Source of the DNA: Planctomycetota bacterium
GTDB lineage: Bacteria; Planctomycetota; UBA1135; GCA-002748355
Direction: 5' to 3'
Length of the DNA: 64,000 bases
NCBI GenBank assembly: GCA_020638795.1
Contig: JACKHW010000009.1
Span: 1 to 64,000 of the forward strand
Each line of letters begins with the position of its first letter. Position 1 is the first letter of the stretch. Positions 35,451-43,908 of this stretch are shown here, in pieces. The notes under the pieces were generated by a model that was given only the letters and a program-made list of their open reading frames with translations, did not search any database and had not been told where the DNA came from. The position numbers were made by a program, and so were the translations under genes.

Positions 35451-35509
35451 GTTGCCGCGCCACAAGTTACGACTTGCAGCCTCGGAAATGCGGCAACGTT
35501 TCGCATTTG
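35451..35509 (+). ncRNA. Candidate structured leader with alternative hairpins
   Basis: CGTTGCCGC (35451-35459) pairs perfectly with GCGGCAACG (35491-35499), enclosing a small CAAGT-TACG-ACTTG hairpin (35464-35477). AAATGCG (35487-35493) alternatively pairs with CGCATTT (35503-35509). The two stems share bases and exclude each other, the layout of a switch or attenuator. It sits 85 nt upstream of the FG-GAP gene's GTG. I match it to no known RNA family. The rest of the 312-bp gap (35282-35593) shows nothing else recognisable. Confidence 0.4.
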
Positions 35510-35593
35510 GACCAAGGTCTCGAGGCACGAATGACGCTCTACGTCACGACTCGAGCCTCAGGCTCCACGACCCTTGAAGGAGAGCGTCCGACC

Positions 35594-38233
35594 GTGCTTC
35601 CAAGACTTCTCACGTGCCTCGCCGTTGCCGCCTCGCTCGGAGCATCCCTCGTCGCGCAAAAGCCCACGGGTTGGGTCGAGCTCCGGGCGCACGATGCATC
35701 CGTCTACTCCCGTGCCATCGGCCAGTACGACGTGATCTGGCGCACGGGATACGCAGAGGCGACCAGCTGCAGATTCAAGGTCGAGAACGCACTCCCGGGC
35801 TATGTCAGCGGCGTCAAATGCATCATCGTCGCATCGTTGGACGACAAGTACGACAAGTCCGATTTTCTTCTCAGCAGTCAGAGGATCAACCTGGACGGCT
35901 GGCAAGACGTGTCGGTCGGCACCGATTTCGCAACCTTGCCGCAGAACTGGCCCGGAAACACCGCCTACATCATCGGGGTCATCGATCCGGACGACGAAAA
36001 GGCCGAACTGAACAAGGACGACAACGAGGTCGCCAGGAAAGTTCGCGTGCACATTCCACCGTACGTGTATCCGCACACGATGTCCGTGTCGCAGACCTCC
36101 GTACGACGCAGTGCGACCATCACGTTGAGTTTCACGGTCACGAATCTCGGCGACTATGGGGTGAACGGCTTTTATGTCACCGCCTTTCACGCGACGAACC
36201 AGGTGTTGAATCAAATCACACCGGAGAACACGCTGAAGCAACACTACGTGCTTCCCTTGGAGAAGCGAAGCTCACGAAAGCTCAGCTTCGATGTGCAAAT
36301 CCCAGCCAATCAACCACCGGGTCCCTTCTACATCGGTGTGAGTACCAGGGACGTGAAGCTCTACCAGCGGGCGCATGACCAGGCGTACCTTCCGATGACG
36401 CTCGACGGGCGAGCCGTGATCCAGTCGCATCCGCGCGCGATCCGTGTCCCGATCGGCTTCTGGGACTTCAAGAACGGCACGAATTATGTCATGCGTGTCG
36501 TCGCGGAGAACGCCGTGAGGTACCAGTGGCGGAAACACGGCAAGGACCTCCTCTTCCAGGACAAGCCGTATCTGATCGTCTCCACTGGCGGCCACGCACC
36601 CGAGCACGCGGGCGAGTACGACTGCGTCGTCTGGGGACCTGACGACGTTCGTGTCTACGCCAATGGCGCGTGGTTGTCCGTCGGTCCCGAGCGCGTCGGG
36701 AATTTCCGCGCGTCGACGAGCGCTGAAGGGTACGGCTCCACGGTGTGCGGGATCGGCGACTTCGATCGCGACGGTTTTCAGGATTTTGCGGTCACCCATC
36801 CGCTCGGCGCGAACGGTGCCGGCGAAGTCACCCTGATCTCAGGCAAGACGCACGACGTCCTCATGCGACAAGCCGGCCCGACCACAGGCACGATGCTCGG
36901 TGCCTCGCTCGCGAGCGCGGACTTCGACCAGGACGGCTTCCAGGACGTGATGATCGGCGCCGGCACGTATCACCAAGGTGACAACCGAGTGATCTACATG
37001 CTCTCCGGCAAGTCGCGCCAGCTGACGCGCAACTGGACTGCATCGGCCCGAATCGGGCAGTTCATGGCGACGGGCGATTTCGATGGCGATGCGATTCCGG
37101 ACGTCGTGCACAACATCGGTTCCCGGTCCATCCAGGCCGTCTCGCCGACGCAGGGTCTGCTCTGGCGCGTCGAGGTCTCCGGCCGAACGGGCAACGTGTG
37201 GGGCCTCGCGGTCATCGGCGATCAGGACGGGGACGGCATGCGAGAGGTCCTCGTCGGAATGCGCGACTACGATCCGAACTACAAGAAGGGTCGCTTCGAA
37301 GTTCGAAGCGGTCGCGACGGCGCCTTGCTCTTCGCACAGAACGGTCAGAACGGCGAGGAACTCGGCTACTCCGTTGCCGGCATCGGATCGAGCACGAGTG
37401 GCTGGGGCTTCGACTACGCTGTCGGCAGCCCCGGCTTCCTAGGCGGACTTGGCAAAGTCACGGTCTACGGGGGCTTCACGAATCAAGCCGTCACGACATC
37501 CGTGCCGAGTCCAGCGGACCGTCGCGTCGGCTTGGCGATCGCCGCCGTGGGCGATCAGGACGGCGACGGTTTGGCAGATCTGGCGGTCACCGGCGAGGGC
37601 TTCGTGCGTGTGCTCAAAGGCACGGACGCGAATGCACGGATCGGATCGGACCGCACGGGATCCGCGACGTTCGGCCAAGCGATCGCGGCGATCGACACGA
37701 GCGGAGACTCCAAGCGCGACCTGCTAGTCGCCGAGCCGTCTTCGACCGGCGGCGAGCTGTGGTGCTTCGACCGTGCAACGGTCGACGACCCTCCCGCATT
37801 CGAACGCTACGGCGCGACATGTAAGGGCACAGGTGGACGTGTCCCTCGGATTCACGGTTCGACCGCGCCGCGCATGTCCCCAGACCATCTCGACGGAGCG
37901 CTCGCGCGCGCCGGGGGCGGTGTGCGGATCTATCTCACGAGTGCCGCCATGAACTCCGCCGCGCTCCTGCGGCTCGGAGTCGTCCGCAGGGACCTGCCAC
38001 TCGACTTCATCGGTATGCCCGGTTGCCGCTACCAGGTCGACGGGATCTGGAGCTTCGTTGTCCCTACGAATCGAGACGGCGCATCGTCGTTCGGACCGCT
38101 CGAGGTCAAGAGTGACCCTCAGTTGATCGGCCTCGAACTCCTGTGGCAGTGGCTCGTGCTCGACCCGGGCGCGAACAGCTTCGGCATGACGACGTCCGAC
38201 GCCGCCATCATGCGGCAAGGTCGCAAGCTGTAG
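35594..38233 (+). CDS. Large secreted FG-GAP (integrin-like propeller) protein
   Basis: About 879 residues. GTG 35594 is preferred: it is preceded by AAGGAGAG and starts a clean signal peptide (LPRLLTCLAVAASLGASLVAQ). A CARDB/Ig-like region (about 155-260; SATITLSFTVTNLGDYGVNGF) precedes six FG-GAP blades with calcium-binding D-x-D-x-D-G loops: GDFDRDGFQDFAV, ADFDQDGFQDVMI, GDFDGDAIPDVVH, GDQDGDGMREVLV, GDQDGDGLADLAV, and a weaker DTSGDSKRDLLV. A Cys-containing C-terminal domain ends it. Such propellers bind ligands or partners at the cell surface. A structured leader lies upstream and a strong terminator follows. Confidence 0.9.
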   Translation: MLPRLLTCLAVAASLGASLVAQKPTGWVELRAHDASVYSRAIGQYDVIWRTGYAEATSCRFKVENALPGYVSGVKCIIVASLDDKYDKSDFLLSSQRINLDGWQDVSVGTDFATLPQNWPGNTAYIIGVIDPDDEKAELNKDDNEVARKVRVHIPPYVYPHTMSVSQTSVRRSATITLSFTVTNLGDYGVNGFYVTAFHATNQVLNQITPENTLKQHYVLPLEKRSSRKLSFDVQIPANQPPGPFYIGVSTRDVKLYQRAHDQAYLPMTLDGRAVIQSHPRAIRVPIGFWDFKNGTNYVMRVVAENAVRYQWRKHGKDLLFQDKPYLIVSTGGHAPEHAGEYDCVVWGPDDVRVYANGAWLSVGPERVGNFRASTSAEGYGSTVCGIGDFDRDGFQDFAVTHPLGANGAGEVTLISGKTHDVLMRQAGPTTGTMLGASLASADFDQDGFQDVMIGAGTYHQGDNRVIYMLSGKSRQLTRNWTASARIGQFMATGDFDGDAIPDVVHNIGSRSIQAVSPTQGLLWRVEVSGRTGNVWGLAVIGDQDGDGMREVLVGMRDYDPNYKKGRFEVRSGRDGALLFAQNGQNGEELGYSVAGIGSSTSGWGFDYAVGSPGFLGGLGKVTVYGGFTNQAVTTSVPSPADRRVGLAIAAVGDQDGDGLADLAVTGEGFVRVLKGTDANARIGSDRTGSATFGQAIAAIDTSGDSKRDLLVAEPSSTGGELWCFDRATVDDPPAFERYGATCKGTGGRVPRIHGSTAPRMSPDHLDGALARAGGGVRIYLTSAAMNSAALLRLGVVRRDLPLDFIGMPGCRYQVDGIWSFVVPTNRDGASSFGPLEVKSDPQLIGLELLWQWLVLDPGANSFGMTTSDAAIMRQGRKL

Positions 38234-38243
38234 CACTACGCAA

Positions 38244-38277
38244 CGCGGGAGGACCCGATCACTCGGATCCTCCCGCG
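38244..38277. terminator. Bidirectional intrinsic terminator
   Basis: A 15-bp stem (38244-38258 with 38263-38277; CGCGGGAGGA arm, one mismatch) over a TCAC loop, between the convergent FG-GAP and actin-like genes. Confidence 0.75.
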
Positions 38278-38311
38278 TGCGACTCGCGAGGCTTCGAAGA
38301 ACGCCTTGCGT

Positions 38312-39376
38312 CTACTCGCCGATCGCGGCCGCGACGAGGCAGCCCTTGGCGACCGAGTTGAGCGCTTCTTCGGCGCGGAAGATGCGGCGGACCGGGATCG
38401 GGAAGTCGATCTTCGCGAACTCGTCCTGGAAGACTTCGATGAAGCCCTTGACCATCGTCGTGCCGCCCGAGCAGACGATGTCGATCGGATCGGGAAAGGT
38501 CGGCATGTCCTGACCCGCCGCGAAGCGCATCGCGAGGTTCTCCATCAGGTAGTGGATGAGGTTGCGATAGTAGATCGCGACCGCTTCCTCTTCGCGGTTC
38601 TTCGGATCGCGGATGTCGACGCCCTGTTCCTTGATGTGCGTCGCCTTGCTGCGCTTGATGCCGAGGACCTGCGCGACGTTCTTGTCGATCCAGTCCCCAC
38701 CACGCGCGACCGAGAAGCTCAGCGCCGGGATCGTCTTGTAGCTGACGCAGGCGTTGACCATGCCGCCACCGAACGAGAGGCCGATGCCCGTGAAGTCCGA
38801 GTCGGCGAGTTCGCTGAAGACGACCGCGTGCGCTTCGTTGATGGCCTTCGCGTTGTAGCCCATCTTGCGCAGCAGGCCTTCGAAGAGCCCCTGGTGGTAG
38901 ACGACGTTGTTGTCGGCGTCGAGCGACTCGGCAGGGACCGAGAAGTAGCAGTTCTCGCCGGGCTCGACCGGGTCTCCGAGGCACTTCTGGATGATCAGCT
39001 TGATCATCGGCAGCGCGTCGGTGTCCGACGGCGAGATGAGGCCGTCGCACATCGGGCGACGCGTCTCGCGGCTGAAGATGTTCGCGAGCTCGAAGGCTGC
39101 CTGACCGAGCACGACGAGGTTCCCGTTGTGCACGACGTAGGGCACCTTCAGCTTGGTGAGCATGTTCTTCGAGTAGACATCGGCCTTGATGTCCAGGAAC
39201 GCATTGCGTTCGACAGAGACCGCCACGCCACCGTCGTCGGTCTGGATCGCGGCGGCGATGTTGGCCGTGCCGATGTCCAGGCCCTTACCGAGCAGCTTCG
39301 ACGTTTCCGTCGACGACTCGATGCAGAATTCCGTCGAGGCGTCGACCTTGTCGCCTTCGAAATCGTCGTGAGTCAT
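38312..39376 (-). CDS. Actin-like ATPase (MreB/FtsA/ParM superfamily)
   Basis: A 354-residue protein of the actin fold. GKGLDIGTANIAAAIQ (phosphate 1, D34), PYVVHNGNLVVLGQAA, ENCYFSVPAESLDADN, INEAHAVVFSELADSDFTG, GIGLSFGGGMVNACVSYK (phosphate 2) and IDIVCSGGTTMVKGF (adenosine motif) are all in order. The phosphate-2 motif reads LSFGGG where MreB has VDIGGGT, so the Asp is Ser; ATP turnover may differ. The start at 39376 has GGAAGAGA upstream. It is not clearly MreB, since mreC/mreD are absent. It follows a coiled-coil gene by 130 bp in the same direction, suggesting a filament plus partner. Confidence 0.85.
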   Translation of the reverse strand: MTHDDFEGDKVDASTEFCIESSTETSKLLGKGLDIGTANIAAAIQTDDGGVAVSVERNAFLDIKADVYSKNMLTKLKVPYVVHNGNLVVLGQAAFELANIFSRETRRPMCDGLISPSDTDALPMIKLIIQKCLGDPVEPGENCYFSVPAESLDADNNVVYHQGLFEGLLRKMGYNAKAINEAHAVVFSELADSDFTGIGLSFGGGMVNACVSYKTIPALSFSVARGGDWIDKNVAQVLGIKRSKATHIKEQGVDIRDPKNREEEAVAIYYRNLIHYLMENLAMRFAAGQDMPTFPDPIDIVCSGGTTMVKGFIEVFQDEFAKIDFPIPVRRIFRAEEALNSVAKGCLVAAAIGE

Positions 39377-39506
39377 TCTCTTCCGTCCCCTTGTCTCAGC
39401 GTCCTTCGCCTTTGTCGCCTTCTCAGTTCGGACTGTCCTATGGATCGGCAAGTCCGGGTGTGTTCCTTCAAGTCAAATCGAGGTGATCCCGCGGTTTCGC
39501 GTCCGA

Positions 39507-40631
39507 TCAACCACCGCCCTTGAGCTTCTTGATGCGCGCGAGGTTGGCAGCGATACCGGCGCCGGCACGCTTCTCGACCTCGACGTTGTCGATGTTGGAC
39601 TCGAGCGATTGGCTGTCGTCGACGGCGCGATTGACGAGGCTCTTGAAGTCGACCTCGGTATCGACGGCGGACGAAACGCCCATCTTCTTGCCCATCTTCT
39701 CGATCTTCTGATCGAGGGATCCGACGATCTTCGCGAGCTTGTCCTCGAGCGAAGAGGTGTCTGCCGCGGCAGCGACCGGCGCCGGTGCGGCCTGCGCGAC
39801 CGGTGCACCATGCCCTTGCTTGAGCGCGTGGATCTCGTCCATGAGGCGCATCATCAGGAGCGCCTGCGTCGAGTCGGCCGCCGGTGCCGGTGCAGCTGCT
39901 GGCTGTGCCTTCGCGGTCGCGAGTTCGGTCTGGAGCGATGCAACCTGCGTCGAGAGCTGCTCGACGCGCGTGTTCAACGCGGCCGAAGCGTGCTCCGCCG
40001 CTTCGAGCTTGTCGGCAAGGCCAGCGCGCTCGACTTCGCTCTGCTCGAGTCGACCGAGTTGCAAGCGATGTTCCGCACGAAGCTCCTCGAAGGCCTCGGA
40101 CTGGATGCGTAGCTCCAACGCCTGCGTCTCGAACAGGCCGAGCTGCTCGCGCATCGCCGTGATCTCTTGCTCGAGTTCGGTCCTCGCGTCTTGCAGCTGC
40201 GCGTTCTCCTGACGCAGACCTTCGACCTCTTCGGGGTCGATCTCACTCTGCTTGGCGAGCGCTTGCGCGAGACGATGACGCGCCTCTTCGAGTTCGGACG
40301 TGCGCTGTTGGAGTTGATGAGCCTGCTGCTCGATCGTCGACTCGAGTTCGACACTTCGCGATTCGATCTCGTCGATCCGACGTTGCTCTTCCGCACGTTC
40401 GGTCTTGAGGCGATCGAACTCGATGTTCGCCTGCGCCTTGACTTCTTCGATGGCTTCGGGAGAGATCAGTCCAGAAATCTCGATCGCCCGCTCGACCGCT
40501 TCCTGGACCATGAGGGCCACGTCGGCCGCTCGAATGACGCGAACGCTCTTCTTCCCGCGCTTGGCGAGCGCTTCGACGGTCGTCGTACGCGATTTGGCCT
40601 CGAGCGACGCGAGGACATCCAGGTTTTCCAT
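39507..40631 (-). CDS. Coiled-coil protein, putative filament partner
   Basis: A 374-residue protein, start at 40631 (GGAGAC upstream). A short N-terminal segment (TVEALAKRGKKSVRVIRAADV) is followed by a long heptad-rich coiled coil, about residues 70-270 (EEQRRIDEIESRSVELESTIEQ, QEITAMREQLGLFETQALEL, EHASAALNTRVEQLSTQVASL). An Ala/Pro linker (TAKAQPAAAPAPAADS) and a C-terminal helical tail ending in ARIKKLKGGG come next. No enzyme motif. It lies directly upstream of the actin-like gene, so it may organise, cap or anchor those filaments; that role is inferred. Confidence 0.75.
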   Translation of the reverse strand: MENLDVLASLEAKSRTTTVEALAKRGKKSVRVIRAADVALMVQEAVERAIEISGLISPEAIEEVKAQANIEFDRLKTERAEEQRRIDEIESRSVELESTIEQQAHQLQQRTSELEEARHRLAQALAKQSEIDPEEVEGLRQENAQLQDARTELEQEITAMREQLGLFETQALELRIQSEAFEELRAEHRLQLGRLEQSEVERAGLADKLEAAEHASAALNTRVEQLSTQVASLQTELATAKAQPAAAPAPAADSTQALLMMRLMDEIHALKQGHGAPVAQAAPAPVAAAADTSSLEDKLAKIVGSLDQKIEKMGKKMGVSSAVDTEVDFKSLVNRAVDDSQSLESNIDNVEVEKRAGAGIAANLARIKKLKGGG

Positions 40632-40801
40632 CCCGGTCTCCGGTTCGTTCCCTGCAAACGGGTGCGGGGGCCGAACGGCGCCCGCCAAGACGGGCAGATC
40701 GGATGGATCGGGACGTACCTTGAGGCCGCGCCTAAAATCTCACCACGTCCAGCGGGATGCTGCGCGCGCAGCGGGAGATCCGGAGCGCAGCGAACACGAT
40801 G

Positions 40802-41263
40802 TCAGAACGGGATCTCACCGTCCGCGCCGTAGTCGTCGTCGCCATAGCCGCCCGAATCGCCCGAAGACGCCGGTGCACCGCGCGCCATGCCGCCACCCGA
40901 CATGCTGCCGCCGCCGCCTTGGGCACCAGCACCTGCACCCGCACCGAGGAACTGAAAGTTCTCGACGATGACTTCGAGCTTGCTGCGCTTCTGCCCGTCT
41001 TTCGTCTCCCAGGTCGAGAACTGCAGGCGACCTTCGACGAAGAGCGGCTTGCCCTTGGTGCAGTACTGCTGGATGACCTCGGCCTGCCGACCGAATGCAG
41101 TCATGTCGACGAAGGTCGTCTCCTCTTGCTGCCCCTGTTGCGTCGTGTAGCGACGGTTGATTGCCAGTCCGAACTTACAAACGTTGGATCCGCCCTGCGT
41201 CGCGCGCAGCTCCGGGTCGCGTGTGAGATTCCCGATCAGAAAGACCTTGTTGAGGTTCGCCAT
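40802..41263 (-). CDS. ssb: Single-stranded DNA-binding protein
   Basis: A 153-residue SSB. The OB fold (about 1-107) begins ANLNKVFLIGNLTRDPELR and continues NVCKFGLAINRRY, TTFVDMTAFGRQAEVIQQY, KPLFVEGRLQFSTWETKDG and SKLEVIVENFQFLG. A glycine-rich linker leads to the acidic tail DGEIPF that recruits other repair and replication proteins. The ribosome site GGAAGGGGA precedes ATG. It covers single-stranded DNA in replication and repair. It lies upstream of the coiled-coil and actin-like genes in the same direction, 170 bp away, perhaps by chance. Confidence 0.97.
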   Translation of the reverse strand: MANLNKVFLIGNLTRDPELRATQGGSNVCKFGLAINRRYTTQQGQQEETTFVDMTAFGRQAEVIQQYCTKGKPLFVEGRLQFSTWETKDGQKRSKLEVIVENFQFLGAGAGAGAQGGGGSMSGGGMARGAPASSGDSGGYGDDDYGADGEIPF

Positions 41264-41433
41264 GATTCCCCTTCCTGGACGATTGCATTGGAACTGCCGA
41301 AAGCGATCACTCTATGGCCGGGCGGTCGCGGCACCAAGATCGCGCCCGGACTTCGGCGCCGAGAGGTGCCGCATGCGATTTTGCACGAAGCGTCCTTGCA
41401 CCGGCGCGCCACGAAGCCGGAAACTCCCCCATC

Positions 41434-41772
41434 ATGCCTGCAGCTCCGTCCGAACGCCGTCGCGCACCGCGCGTCTCCGCCGATCTGCCCCTCCAGCTCC
41501 GCGCACGCGATGCAGGTGCCTCGGCCCAACTCCGCGACCTCTCGACGATCGGGCTCAGCTGCACCTTCCCCGAGCCGATTCCCGAGATGACGGCCGTGCA
41601 GCTGCGTCTCGAACTCGACGACGTCCCCCACGACATCGTCGGCGCCGTCGTCCGCAGCGAGCGCAGCGACGACGAGTGGGAGATCGCCGTCTACTTCACC
41701 GAGATCTCGGACACTTCGAAGAAGAGCCTCGAGCACTACATCACGGATCGCCTCGCGGCGACCAGCAGCTGA
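41434..41772 (+). CDS. PilZ-domain protein
   Basis: A 112-residue single-domain PilZ protein, a likely cyclic-di-GMP receptor. The N-terminal RxxxR motif appears as ERRRAPRVSADLPL and the (D/N)xSxxG motif as RDLSTIGLSC, both needed for ligand binding. The rest is the expected beta barrel (VQLRLELDD, HDIVGAVVRSE, WEIAVYFTEI). The start at 41434 gives a normal domain length; the frame upstream is not coding-like. The PCD gene follows after 27 bp, so they may share a transcript although their roles differ. Confidence 0.88.
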   Translation: MPAAPSERRRAPRVSADLPLQLRARDAGASAQLRDLSTIGLSCTFPEPIPEMTAVQLRLELDDVPHDIVGAVVRSERSDDEWEIAVYFTEISDTSKKSLEHYITDRLAATSS

Positions 41773-41799
41773 TTCGCCCCTTCGAGTCGGAGCCAAGCC

Positions 41800-42150
41800 A
41801 TGACCCTCGCGGACAAGGACTGCATCCCCTGCCGCGGCGGCGTTCCGCCGCTCGATGTGGCCGAACGCAAGCGCCTCCTCGACGACCTCGGCCACGAGTG
41901 GACGATCCAGGATCCCGCGTCGAGCGACGACCCACACAAGCTCGAGAAGACGTTCCGCTTCGACGACTTCGTGACCGCGCTCGCCTTCGTCAACCGCGTC
42001 GGTGAACTCGCCGAGGCCCAGGGACACCACCCCGATCTGTATCTCGCTTGGGGGCGCGTGACCGTGTGGATCTGGACGCACAAGATCCGCGGGCTAACGG
42101 AAAGCGACTTCGTGCTCGCGGCGAAGATCGAGCGGGACGCGGCGATCTGA
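41800..42150 (+). CDS. phhB: Pterin-4a-carbinolamine dehydratase
   Basis: A 116-residue PCD/DCoH enzyme that regenerates the pterin cofactor of aromatic hydroxylases. The core signature is present: KTFRFDDFVTALAFVNRVGELAEAQ, then GHHPDLYLAWGRVTVWIWTH and GLTESDFVLAAKIE, including the catalytic His residues (GHHPD and TH). The length is normal. No phenylalanine hydroxylase gene is in this window, so its partner may be elsewhere or it may serve molybdopterin metabolism, as suggested for some PCD proteins. Confidence 0.95.
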   Translation: MTLADKDCIPCRGGVPPLDVAERKRLLDDLGHEWTIQDPASSDDPHKLEKTFRFDDFVTALAFVNRVGELAEAQGHHPDLYLAWGRVTVWIWTHKIRGLTESDFVLAAKIERDAAI

Positions 42151-42156
42151 GAAGCG

Positions 42157-42176
42157 AGCGGGCTCCCTCGCCCGCT
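42157..42176 (+). terminator. Short hairpin after phhB
   Basis: AGCGGGC (42157-42163) pairs with GCCCGCT (42170-42176). It is followed directly by a TATCCT hexamer that could be a -10 for the kinase gene at 42214. No T-run. Confidence 0.4.
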
Positions 42177-42213
42177 ATCCTGTCCTACCACGGTCGTCGC
42201 AAAGGCACGCACG

Positions 42214-43908
42214 ATGGTAGGGAGCGGACCAGCAAAAGACCCCGCTGCAGAACTCGCTCGTATCGCCAATGCATGGAACGACGTCGAGCGGGGCTTTCGT
42301 CACGATCCGCAAGCCGCGCTTCGCGAGCTCGCGGCGTCCCCCGACAGCGCGACGCTCTCGTCCATCGCGTCGAACGCCTTCGGGGACATCCCGTCCTCGC
42401 TTCGCTTCGGCGCCTATCGCATCGAGGGACTGATCGGCGTCGGCGGCATGGGAACCGTGTTTCGCGCGACGGACACCCGAACCGGGGAACACGTCGCGCT
42501 CAAGACCCTGCGGCACGACAAAGCGCACGACGACACCTTGCGCGAACGACTCGTGCGCGAAGCCGCAACGCTGCGCAAGGTGCAGCATCGCGGGATCTGC
42601 AAGATCCGCGACTTCGACTTCGCGGATGGCGTCCCCTTCGTCGTCCTGGATCTCGTCACCGGACGTTCGCTCGCGGACATTCTGCAAGAGTTCCGTGCTC
42701 CGACCCAGCTCACGGAGCCTGGCAGACAGGACTCGACGAAGCACGGCGCACGGACGAGGCGTCGCCTCCCTTCCGGCCGCGTGCCTTGGCGAACGTTGGC
42801 AGCCCTGATCGCCGACGTCGCACGCACGATGCAGCACGCGCACGAGCAAGGCATCGTTCACCGCGACCTCAAGCCCGCGAACATTCTCGTCGATCCGCGC
42901 GGAAAACCGACGATCCTCGACTTCGGCATCGCGAAGTCATTGGCGAGGGACGACGATCCCGGGCTCACCGGGGATCGCATCTTGGGTACCGATCTCTATA
43001 TGGCACCCGAGCAGCGCCAACGCGGCGGCTCGATCGATGCTCGCACCGACGTCTACGCGCTCGGCGTGATCCTGTACGAGTGCCTCACGCTCACGACTCC
43101 GGACCCATCGATGGCACACCGAACGGAGTCCGCCGACGTGCTCGATCCGGATGTGCCCAGCGGGCTCGCGCGCATTGCCGAACGCGCGATGCAGCAGGAT
43201 GCCGATGCGCGATTCGAAAGCGCGATGGAGATGGCCAACGCCATCGATCGCGAACTCGCGCGCACGCACGAACGCGGTCCGCGCATCGCACGAAGGACGT
43301 TCTGGATCGCCCTCGCCGCGTGCTTGCCCGTGGCGTTCGCGATCGGATTCTGGATGCAACGAGACGTAGTCCGCTCCTACGCGACGACACGCGCATGGAA
43401 GACCCCACTCTCGGAGGCGATCGAATCCGCGACCCGCGAGATGTGGTTCGTCGGCGTCCACTTCCAGAAGACCTTCAGTGACTGGAAGAGGGTCCTCGAG
43501 GACAAGCTTCGCGGCGGCACGTCGATCCATGCGACGATTCTCGATCCCGATCTGCCAGAGGATCGCTTCCGAGCGATCGCGTCCCTGTATTCGCAAAACC
43601 CGGCGTCGCTGCGAGCCGAGATCGTCGCGAACCTCGCCGACATCGAAGCCATCGAACGCCGTCTGTCGGACGACCCCGAGGCGCAGCGCCGCCTGCAGGT
43701 GCGGTTGATCCAGTATCGCCCTGCAGAACTCCTCTACCTCTTCGATTGCGAGAGCGCGACACCGCGGGCCTTCCTAGGATCTCGCGAGATCGACACGGAC
43801 ACACCCGACGCACCCGGGTTCGAGAGCGAGGACCCGCGCCTCATTCGCCATTGGAAGTCGGTGGCACGCGATTGGTTCGTCGACGACTCGAAAGGTCGAA
43901 CTCGATGA
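42214..43908 (+). CDS. Hanks-type Ser/Thr kinase with TM and unusual outer domain
   Basis: A 564-residue membrane kinase. P-loop IGVGGMGTVFRA (about 74-85), HVALKTL (K97), HRDLKPANIL (D218), LDFGIAKSL (DFG 236-238), YMAPEQ, DVYALGVILYECL: all catalytic residues are present. A 30-residue basic insert (about 160-192) interrupts the middle. One TM (TFWIALAACLPVAFAIGFWM, about 362-381) leads to a roughly 180-residue outer domain (REMWFVGVHFQKTFSDW, HATILDPDLPEDRF) with a faint phospholipase-D-like pattern but no HKD motif. The stop overlaps the ATG of the ECF sigma gene (ATGA), so they are coupled: the kinase may regulate that sigma factor. Confidence 0.93.
   Translation: MVGSGPAKDPAAELARIANAWNDVERGFRHDPQAALRELAASPDSATLSSIASNAFGDIPSSLRFGAYRIEGLIGVGGMGTVFRATDTRTGEHVALKTLRHDKAHDDTLRERLVREAATLRKVQHRGICKIRDFDFADGVPFVVLDLVTGRSLADILQEFRAPTQLTEPGRQDSTKHGARTRRRLPSGRVPWRTLAALIADVARTMQHAHEQGIVHRDLKPANILVDPRGKPTILDFGIAKSLARDDDPGLTGDRILGTDLYMAPEQRQRGGSIDARTDVYALGVILYECLTLTTPDPSMAHRTESADVLDPDVPSGLARIAERAMQQDADARFESAMEMANAIDRELARTHERGPRIARRTFWIALAACLPVAFAIGFWMQRDVVRSYATTRAWKTPLSEAIESATREMWFVGVHFQKTFSDWKRVLEDKLRGGTSIHATILDPDLPEDRFRAIASLYSQNPASLRAEIVANLADIEAIERRLSDDPEAQRRLQVRLIQYRPAELLYLFDCESATPRAFLGSREIDTDTPDAPGFESEDPRLIRHWKSVARDWFVDDSKGRTR

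Noticed and set aside
38312..41263. Reading the ssb, coiled-coil and actin-like genes as a plasmid partition locus
   Set aside because: No ParR-like DNA-binding protein, centromere-like iterons or replication initiator is nearby, and ssb is a common chromosomal gene.
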